This document shows, in pieces, positions 5,515-10,680 of a stretch of 10,680 nucleotides of DNA (its first letter is position 1; each line of letters begins with the position of its first letter). The DNA is from CAYLSV01 sp964386435 (lineage in GTDB: Bacteria; Planctomycetota; Phycisphaerae; Tepidisphaerales; Tepidisphaeraceae). The stretch covers positions 1 to 10,680 of the forward strand of contig CAYLSV010000111.1 of the NCBI GenBank assembly GCA_964386435.1. The letters run 5' to 3'. A program made the translations under genes and the position numbers. The notes under the pieces were generated by a model. The model was not told where the DNA came from and did no database searches. It saw only the letters and a program-made list of their open reading frames with translations.

Positions 5515-6558
5515 GTGTTTGCCGCCACGCCGCCCTTCGCCGACAGCCCGCCGTGGGTGCGGGCCCTGATCGGCTCGGCCGCGATGCTCGGCGTCGTGGC
5601 GCTGCTTTACCTCATCCCGCTCGTCGCCAAGCGGGTGTTGCAACGCCTCGCCCCGGACCCGGCGATGGAGGCTCGACTCGTGCGGCTGGGCGCGACGACG
5701 CCCAAGCGGCGGCGACTGCTTCAACGTCGCCTGATGAAGCTGCAGCATTCCCGGCAGCTGATGGCGGGCGTGGTCAGCGTGCTGCCGGGCCTCCTGATCG
5801 GGGCGGCGGGATTCGCTTGGGTGTTCTGGCAGCTCGGCGGGCTGTTGCACCGCTGGCCGGAGCCGCCCGACGTGCTGCTACGGACGCCGTATTCGTCGTA
5901 TCTCATCCCCGCCGCGGCGGCCACCTTCGGCACGCTGTTCTACCTCGCCGCGTGGCTCAACGGCTTCGTGTCGCCGCGCGGGCAACTGATGTCGCGGCTC
6001 GCCAACTACGCGATCTACCGCATCCGCGACGACGTGCTCATGCACGCGCTCGGCCTCTCGTGCTTCCTCGTCATGCTGCCGCTGCTGCTGCTGACGTGGG
6101 GCGAAGTGTCCCTCCGCGTCGACGCCGACCACGTCGCCCGCAGCGGCTTCCTTCAACTCGGCTTCGACCGCCGGCCGTTGGCGGAACTCGCCCGTGTCGA
6201 GGTGGTGCCGGGCGAGGGGCAAGACATCCTGCACCTCACCTTCACCGACGGCGAGGTGTGGGAGATCGGCCACGGCGGCTTCCCCTACCCGCCCGGCGGC
6301 GCGGCGGCGCTGGCGGTACAGATCGAGCGGTTGATTGCTGATCCAACGCCGTCGACAGCGTGCGGTAGCCGCGGGGCCTGCCCCGCGCGTCGCTGGCCTC
6401 ACGTCAGCGGGACGTTCTCGTGCAGCGGGACGGGGCCGCAGGCTTCGCAGAGTTGGGTGAATTTGGGGCCGCGTTTTTGCACCTTCGCCTGGCGGTCGCA
6501 GCGGCGGCAGCGTTTGGGCGTCGGGGTGTCCTTGGCACAATCGAGGCAGCGGAAGTAG
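5515..6558 (+). CDS. Membrane protein of unknown function, paralog 2, with readthrough C-terminal tail
   Basis: This is the tandem paralog of the preceding gene with the same order of parts: helix at about 15-35, linker PDPAMEARLVRLGATT (47-62), helices at about 83-108, 128-150 and 178-196, and the C-terminal soluble domain (199-272). GTG 5515 places FADSP at residues 8-12 exactly as in paralog 1. Over 74 aligned codons (6109-6330 here) I count 64 identical residues and 197 of 222 identical bases, much higher than in the membrane part. The core should end near residue 277. From residue 283 the frame runs through a GTAG hairpin repeat and then through the 3' end of the opposite-strand helicase gene to a stop at 6558. 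Codons from about 6360 therefore look acquired rather than native. Function is unknown; co-transcription with paralog 1 is likely. Confidence 0.8.
   Translation: MFAATPPFADSPPWVRALIGSAAMLGVVALLYLIPLVAKRVLQRLAPDPAMEARLVRLGATTPKRRRLLQRRLMKLQHSRQLMAGVVSVLPGLLIGAAGFAWVFWQLGGLLHRWPEPPDVLLRTPYSSYLIPAAAATFGTLFYLAAWLNGFVSPRGQLMSRLANYAIYRIRDDVLMHALGLSCFLVMLPLLLLTWGEVSLRVDADHVARSGFLQLGFDRRPLAELARVEVVPGEGQDILHLTFTDGEVWEIGHGGFPYPPGGAAALAVQIERLIADPTPSTACGSRGACPARRWPHVSGTFSCSGTGPQASQSWVNLGPRFCTFAWRSQRRQRLGVGVSLAQSRQRK
6362..6386 (+). repeat. GTAG hairpin repeat, single unit
   Basis: GCGGTAGCC (6362-6370) is identical to the start of both units at 4201-4294. It is followed by a perfect 7-bp stem GCGGGGC/GCCCCGC with a 2-base loop. 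The AGGTCCGG tail is absent. It lies between the conserved core of paralog 2 and the stop of the convergent NERD-helicase gene (6399), where it could also act as a hairpin at the 3' ends of both transcripts. Confidence 0.6.
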
Positions 6559-8723
6559 TAGCCGTAGCCGTGCTGGATGTGCAACGCCGTCGAGCCGCAG
6601 TGGCGGCAGCGGTTCTCCGCCGCCGGCCCCGGCTCGGGCGGCTTGGCGTCCGCCACCTCGGCCCCGGCGGCGCGGTAGGTTCGCAACAACTCCGGCAGCA
6701 ACGCGTCCTGCGCCGACTCGCCCGGCACGGCCGTCAGGACANNNNNNNNNNTGGCCCGCGTTGCCGCGACGTAAAACGCCGCCCGCCCTTGCTCGTCGGC
6801 GGCGAAGCGGTCGCAGCCCATCACGACCACCACGGCCGCGTCGTGCCCCTTGCTGCTGGCGACGGTGCTGGCCGTCAAAACGCCCTCCTCCCGCAGCGGC
6901 AGGTTCTTGTGCGTCGCGTGCGCGTTGTCCACCGGCCGCACCGTCACGTTCGCCCCCAGCGCCATTTGCAAATCGTCCGGCAGCGTCCGGTATCGCTGGT
7001 GCGAGCCGTACAGAATCAGCACGTCGCTCGGCAGCACCTGCTGCTCGCGGACCCACGATCGCACCAGCCCGATCACGCCCGCCGTTTCCGCCGCCCGATC
7101 CTCGTACAGCAGCACCCGCGGCACCGGCCCCTCGCGGCGGACGAACTTCACCGCCACGCCGTCGGCCGACTCATCGACCAGATCCCGCTCCTTCAGCCCG
7201 ACCATGTCGGCAAACCGCCGCGTCTTCACCCGCACGCCCTCGGGCGCGGCCGAGCCGATCAACACGTTGAACGCCGGCTCGACGATTTGCCGCGTGTTCC
7301 GCAAGCAGGTGTCGAGGTACTCGGTGCGGCCGACGATGTCGATGCCAAGCCCCGCCCAGGTCGGCGGCTTGGCGCCGTAGATGTTCTGGGCGTTGTCGTA
7401 GAACACCACGAACGTGCCGCGACTGCCCTCGGTGGCCGGCTCGGCGAGTTGGCTCAGCAGCCGCAGCTCGTCGGGCTCGAGGTCCTGGGCCTCGTCGACG
7501 TACACCGCGTCGAACCGCGCCGCCGCCCGGATGGGGGCCGGNNNNNNNNNNCCCCCCCCCCGCCGATCCGGCGGCAACGCTTCGAGCTTGCTCAGCACAT
7601 CCTGCGCGCGGGCCGGCTTGTCGCGGAAGGTGAACCCGCTCGCCAGCGCCGGCTCGGCCTCGGCGAGCTGTTTGAGCAGCCCGTCGAAATGCGTGACCAC
7701 CAGCGCCGCCTCCGGCGGCACGTCCCACGTCAGCCGGGTGTACCGCTCGACGATCCGGTCCCGCAAAAAATGCACCAGCGCCCGGTTGAAACACACCACC
7801 AGCGTCCGCGGCCCCCGCCCGAGCCGGGCTTGGCGGGCGGCGGCCTCGATCGGGCTCGCCAACTCGTACATTGTGCGGGCGGCCGACAAGGCGAGCATCA
7901 CCGACTTGCCGCTGCCGGCGACGCCGCGGAACAAGTAGTGGTTGCCGCGCAAATCGCGTGTGCCGATGCGGGCCTGCTGCCTGGTCGGCTCCTTGTCGGC
8001 GAGTTCGAGCTCCTCGATTTGCCGGCCCAGCGTCGGCTCCTCCCGCCGCGCCACCCGGCCGGGGCGGGCCAGCGCGAGAAACGTCTTGCCGGCTATCACG
8101 CGGTGCACCTCGATGCCGCCGTCAATCGACCATGGCCGCTGAATGCCCGACCGCTGCATGCCCCGCTGGGCCACGGCCGTCAGAGCCGCGGCGAACGCTT
8201 CGTGCGTGGCACACTCCTCGGCAAACAGTGTGTGTCGCGGCAGCGCTTCGCCGAAGCGTGCCTCGAACACCGGCCGCAGGACGCGCGGCAGGGCGGCGGT
8301 GTGCGTCACGAGCGGCCGCCCCGTCGCCAGCCGCCGACCGAGCAAATCGCCCAGCCGCAGGGCGACTTTCTCTGCCTGGTGGTGCGGGTCTTCCCGCGAG
8401 GGTCGCCCGTCCCGCAGCAGCTCCAGCGCGCCGCCGTCAACGGTTTGGATGTCGTTGATCGCCACGCCTTTGACCTCGACGACCACGACGCCGAGCCGCG
8501 GGTGGACGACGATCAAATCCGGCCGCGGCACGTTCCCCTGCGGCGGCAACACCTCCACATACACCGCCGCCCGCGGTTCATCGCCGAATGCCCGCAACGC
8601 CAGCGCCACAACCCGGCCGTGCCCGGCGTGCTCGATTTTCTCCACGCCCTCCGCCCGGCACCTCGCCGACCGGGCCAGCGCGTGAAGTTCCTGCTGCCAA
8701 TCCGCCATGTCCCCGTGGCTCAT
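6399..8723 (-). CDS. NERD nuclease domain - SF1 UvrD-like helicase - zinc-ribbon fusion
   Basis: This 774-residue cytoplasmic protein probably unwinds and may cut DNA. The N-terminal NERD (PD-(D/E)XK-like) domain shows D69, E83-x-K85 (VVEVKG) and Q116-xx-K119. The SF1 helicase core follows: Walker A GVAGSGKS (267-274), Walker B VYVDEAQDL (407-415), motif III with Q446, motif IV LRNTRQ with R475, motif V around TASTVASSKGHD (618-628) and motif VI YVAATRA with R656. The C-terminus has two four-cysteine sets, C706/C709/C726/C729 and C739/C742/C759/C762, likely zinc ribbons. The start is ATG 8723, or ATG 8708 five codons later. Two 10-base N runs fall inside it without breaking the frame. The ketosynthase gene lies 66 bases upstream on the same strand. 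Its 3' end overlaps the readthrough tail of paralog 2. A DNA repair or antiphage role is plausible but unproven. Confidence 0.88.
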   Translation of the reverse strand: MSHGDMADWQQELHALARSARCRAEGVEKIEHAGHGRVVALALRAFGDEPRAAVYVEVLPPQGNVPRPDLIVVHPRLGVVVVEVKGVAINDIQTVDGGALELLRDGRPSREDPHHQAEKVALRLGDLLGRRLATGRPLVTHTAALPRVLRPVFEARFGEALPRHTLFAEECATHEAFAAALTAVAQRGMQRSGIQRPWSIDGGIEVHRVIAGKTFLALARPGRVARREEPTLGRQIEELELADKEPTRQQARIGTRDLRGNHYLFRGVAGSGKSVMLALSAARTMYELASPIEAAARQARLGRGPRTLVVCFNRALVHFLRDRIVERYTRLTWDVPPEAALVVTHFDGLLKQLAEAEPALASGFTFRDKPARAQDVLSKLEALPPDRRGGXXXXPAPIRAAARFDAVYVDEAQDLEPDELRLLSQLAEPATEGSRGTFVVFYDNAQNIYGAKPPTWAGLGIDIVGRTEYLDTCLRNTRQIVEPAFNVLIGSAAPEGVRVKTRRFADMVGLKERDLVDESADGVAVKFVRREGPVPRVLLYEDRAAETAGVIGLVRSWVREQQVLPSDVLILYGSHQRYRTLPDDLQMALGANVTVRPVDNAHATHKNLPLREEGVLTASTVASSKGHDAAVVVVMGCDRFAADEQGRAAFYVAATRAXXXXVLTAVPGESAQDALLPELLRTYRAAGAEVADAKPPEPGPAAENRCRHCGSTALHIQHGYGYYFRCLDCAKDTPTPKRCRRCDRQAKVQKRGPKFTQLCEACGPVPLHENVPLT
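6742..6751. other. Ten-N run within the helicase motif VI region
   Basis: Exactly ten N lie just after the codons for YVAATRA. The flanks stay in one frame, and four residues fit the usual spacing to the following VLT strand in this superfamily, so the true length is close to ten bases. Confidence 0.95.
7542..7551. other. Ten-N run next to a ten-C tract within the helicase
   Basis: Ten N are followed directly by ten C (7552-7561). The position is between Walker A and Walker B of the helicase, in a variable stretch. A homopolymer beside the gap suggests a sequencing or assembly problem, so the residues around 387-396 of the protein are unreliable. Confidence 0.95.
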
Positions 8724-8789
8724 GCGGCGAGTATTCCCACGGCCTTGGGAGTTTGCAACGTATCAAGAGCAGCTCGCACAATCACTGCC

Positions 8790-10070
8790 TCAACCCGGCC
8801 GGCGGAAGACCAAGGCCGCGTTCTGGCCGCCAAGGCTGGTGATGCTCGTGAGGGCGATGTTGCCTGGCAAAGCGCGGGATTTGGCGGACGTGTTGAGTGC
8901 GTCGTGCGTCGTGTGGATTGCCGGCGGGGCCTTGCCGTGGTGCAGGGCGAGGACGGCGGCGCAGGCGTCCTGGCCGTTGCCGGCGTGCAGGTTGCCGGTC
9001 TGGGCCTTGGGGGTGGCGAGCATCGGCTTCGCCAGATCGTCGCCGAAGGCGAGACGGAGGCCGGTGAGTTCGGCGTCGTCGCTGGGCTTGTGACCCACGC
9101 CGTGGGGGATGAGCAGGGCGACGTCGGCCGGCTTGGCGTTCGCCTCGCGCAGGGCGTTCCTCACCGCCGCGGCGTATGGCTCGCCGTCGGGGTCGGCGTC
9201 GATCGTGGCGTAGGCGTCCTGACTCGCACCGAAGCCGGCGACTTCGGCGTAGATCGTCGCGCCGCGCCGCTCGGCATGGTCGCGTTCTTCGAGGATGAGC
9301 AGGCCGCCGCCCTCGCCGTGGACGCTGCCGCCGGCGGCCTCGTCGAACGGGCGGACGGCGGCGTCGGTTTCGTTCAATCGGCCCAGCAGTTGGTGGCGGG
9401 CGAAGGCCATGGGGTTGACCTTGCTCTCGGCCCCGCCGCAGATGGCCAGGTCGGCCGCGCCCCGCTGGATCGTGCGGAACGCCTCGCCGATCGCCAGGTG
9501 GGCGCTTGAGTCGGCACACGTGATCGTGTTGCTCGGCCCCATCAGGCCATGGACGATCGTCACGTGGCACGCGAGCATGTTCGGCAAATACTTCAGCAGC
9601 CACAGCGGCGTGAGCCGGCCCATGCCGTCGCGGCCCCACTTGGCCAGGTCCAGCTCGTCCGGCTTCGCCTCGCTGCGGGCCGCCTCCATCGCCGCGGCGA
9701 GTTCGTCGAGGTCGGTGTTGATGAGCCCCGCCCCAATGTTGCAGCCGAAGCGGGCCGGGTCGAAGTTCGGCTCCTCGCCCTCGGCCTTGCCGACCAAGCC
9801 AGCCGAGGCGAACGCCTCTTTGGCCGCGATGACGGCCAGCTCGATGTCCCTTGCCATGACCTTCACCGCCTTGCGGTAGTGCTTGGGCACGAACGCCGAC
9901 ATCTTGTACTCCGGCACCTCACCAGCCACCCGGCAGGCAAACCCCGAAGCATCAAACCGCCCAACCGCATTGATCGCACACCGGCCCTCGGTCAGCCCCG
10001 GCCAGAAGTCTGCCGCTCCAATGCCCAACGGCGAAACAATGCCCACTCCGGTGACGACCACGCGACGCAT
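8790..10070 (-). CDS. Beta-ketoacyl-ACP synthase, FabF-like, with an atypical catalytic set
   Basis: This is a cytosolic condensing enzyme of the KAS I/II thiolase-fold family, which would elongate an acyl chain with malonyl-ACP in fatty-acid or polyketide-like synthesis. The start MRRVVVTGVGIVSPLG at 10070 is the standard family N-terminus. An upstream open extension to 10625 is rejected because it lies antisense to another gene. At 426 residues the length is normal. Nucleophile C185 sits in GPSNTITCADSSAH and His323 in PHGVGHKPSDDAE. K355 begins KAQTGNLHAGNG, where the family normally has GH; here it is G359-N360, with a His two residues on. The usual C-terminal GFGG loop is SLGGQN (412-417). 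The Cys is present, so it is not a classical chain-length factor. It may have altered chemistry or substrate. It is divergent from the HELGH gene with a 40-base gap. Confidence 0.88.
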   Translation of the reverse strand: MRRVVVTGVGIVSPLGIGAADFWPGLTEGRCAINAVGRFDASGFACRVAGEVPEYKMSAFVPKHYRKAVKVMARDIELAVIAAKEAFASAGLVGKAEGEEPNFDPARFGCNIGAGLINTDLDELAAAMEAARSEAKPDELDLAKWGRDGMGRLTPLWLLKYLPNMLACHVTIVHGLMGPSNTITCADSSAHLAIGEAFRTIQRGAADLAICGGAESKVNPMAFARHQLLGRLNETDAAVRPFDEAAGGSVHGEGGGLLILEERDHAERRGATIYAEVAGFGASQDAYATIDADPDGEPYAAAVRNALREANAKPADVALLIPHGVGHKPSDDAELTGLRLAFGDDLAKPMLATPKAQTGNLHAGNGQDACAAVLALHHGKAPPAIHTTHDALNTSAKSRALPGNIALTSITSLGGQNAALVFRRPG

Positions 10071-10099
10071 AACCTCACTGTAGCCGGAGCCGACGCCTT

Positions 10100-10104
10100 G
10101 GAGG
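10100..10104 (+). promoter_or_regulatory. Ribosome binding site of the HELGH gene
   Basis: GGAGG lies six bases before ATG 10111. It is the clearest Shine-Dalgarno sequence in the window and fixes this start. An in-frame TAG at 10081 excludes an earlier one. Confidence 0.75.
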
Positions 10105-10110
10105 TCCTCG

Positions 10111-10680
10111 ATGCACTCGCTGACCCGCCACAACCCGCAGAGCCGCCAGGTCGCCCGCCGGGTCCGCGACGGCGTGGTCCAGCGCAAGAACCGCCACGCC
10201 CCCGGCGGCGACCCGTACTGGCACGATCGCCCGTACCCACGCATCGAGCGGCAGCCGCCGGGCGACGGGCATCGGCATTTGCTCCGCAAGCGCGACGTCG
10301 GAGCGTTCATCGACTTGCTGCCCGACTGGGACGAACTGCGGCGCGGCCTGAACGCGATCTTGCTGGCCACCGCCCGAACCGAGGCCGACGGCTGGCACCG
10401 GCGGGGCACTGTGGCCGTATGTGCGTGGCCACGTGAACTCTCGGTGACGGTCGGCACGTGGTACCACGATGCGCACCAACAGGTCTTCAACCGCCTCGCC
10501 GTGCCGACGCGACAGATCGGCGACGACACGTGGCAGCTCGACTTCACCGAGAATGCCGCCCGCGCGTACCAGTTGCTGCACATCCTGCTCCACGAACTCG
10601 GCCACCACCACGACCGCATGACCACCCGCGCCCAACAGCACGTCGGCCGCGGCGAGTTGTACGCGGAGGTATACGCCCTG
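10111..10680 (+). CDS. Putative HExxH zinc metalloprotease-like protein, 3' end outside the window
   Basis: The first 190 residues of an open frame that continues past the right edge are visible. The N-terminus is basic with no signal peptide, so the protein is probably cytoplasmic. HELGH at 161-165, preceded by a hydrophobic helix (AYQLLHILL), matches the HExxH zinc-binding helix. GELYAE at 181-186 could supply a third Glu ligand as in gluzincins. Other visible patches are FIDLLPDWDELRRGLNAILL (66-85), which looks helical, and VAVCAWPRELSVTVGTWYHD (101-120), which looks like beta strands before the active-site helix. I do not recognise a named family. It is divergent from the ketosynthase; the 40-base gap must hold or overlap both promoters. 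Coding is supported by a strong ribosome binding site, the zinc motif and sensible composition. Proteolysis itself is inferred. Confidence 0.75.
   Translation, partial: MHSLTRHNPQSRQVARRVRDGVVQRKNRHAPGGDPYWHDRPYPRIERQPPGDGHRHLLRKRDVGAFIDLLPDWDELRRGLNAILLATARTEADGWHRRGTVAVCAWPRELSVTVGTWYHDAHQQVFNRLAVPTRQIGDDTWQLDFTENAARAYQLLHILLHELGHHHDRMTTRAQQHVGRGELYAEVYAL

Noticed and set aside
8740..8818. Inverted repeat CGGCCTTGG...CCAAGGCCG around the ketosynthase-helicase gap
   Set aside because: The 9-bp arms are separated by 61 bases and one arm lies within the ketosynthase coding end. There is no second copy, so it is likely chance in GC-rich DNA.
6420..9509. A very long plus-strand open frame of 1029 codons
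   Set aside because: It runs antisense through the NERD-helicase and the ketosynthase, both with intact family motifs. Its translation is Arg/Ala/His-rich with no domain pattern, as expected of a GC-rich shadow frame.
8790..10070. Ketosynthase as a chain-length factor of a type II polyketide cluster
   Set aside because: The active-site Cys185 is retained, and no partner ketosynthase, acyl carrier protein or cyclase is nearby.
10071..10625. N-terminal extension of the ketosynthase frame on the minus strand
   Set aside because: The family N-terminus MRRVVVTG is at 10070, and the extension is antisense to the HELGH gene, which has a good ribosome binding site.

Overview
The window is very GC-rich, densely coding bacterial DNA with short intergenic gaps, several GTG starts and few clear Shine-Dalgarno sequences. 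Two runs of exactly ten N mark it as draft (probably metagenomic) assembly. A lone SEDS gene, a GT39 glycosyltransferase and a divergent ketosynthase would fit a planctomycete-like bacterium. That placement is a guess from style and gene content, because no marker gene is present. I saw no tRNA, rRNA, CRISPR array, transposase or integrase.

Left part (1-4170). A plus-strand GT39-type membrane glycosyltransferase is split by an apparent one-base shift near 1317-1325. It meets a minus-strand cluster three bases after its stop. That cluster reads RodA-type SEDS glycosyltransferase, then an 88-residue small protein, then an AbiEii-like/DUF6036-like nucleotidyltransferase. The gaps are only 10 and 12 bases, so the three are probably one transcript. 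The last two look like a two-gene module with toxin-antitoxin-like architecture attached behind a cell-wall gene.

Middle part (4171-6398). A 268-base divergent intergenic region leads into two tandem paralogous membrane proteins of unknown function. Each has about four membrane segments and a C-terminal beta-rich domain. Their last 74 core codons are far more alike than the rest, which suggests gene conversion. Interleaved with them is a family of hairpin repeats with a 7-bp stem, a CAC loop and an AGGTC(C)GG tail. The stem sequence differs between copies, but pairing is kept by compensatory changes. Two pairs of these hairpins form about 95-bp composite elements with their tails outward. One lies upstream of paralog 1 and one lies inside its 3' end. 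A related GTAG-plus-hairpin copy lies in the 3' end of paralog 2. This repeat family is the most novel-looking signal in the window.

Right part (6399-10680). A minus-strand protein joins a NERD nuclease domain, an SF1 UvrD-like helicase and two four-cysteine zinc motifs. Its end overlaps the readthrough tail of paralog 2. Upstream on the same strand is a beta-ketoacyl-ACP synthase of FabF type with active-site Cys185 and His323, but with Asn360 where the second catalytic His is expected. Divergently, 40 bases away, a plus-strand gene with an HELGH zinc-protease-like motif and a strong ribosome binding site runs off the right edge.

The genes do not form one obvious pathway. Cell envelope functions (GT39, RodA, two membrane paralogs, fatty-acid-type ketosynthase) are interspersed with possible defence or conflict functions (nucleotidyltransferase pair, NERD-helicase).
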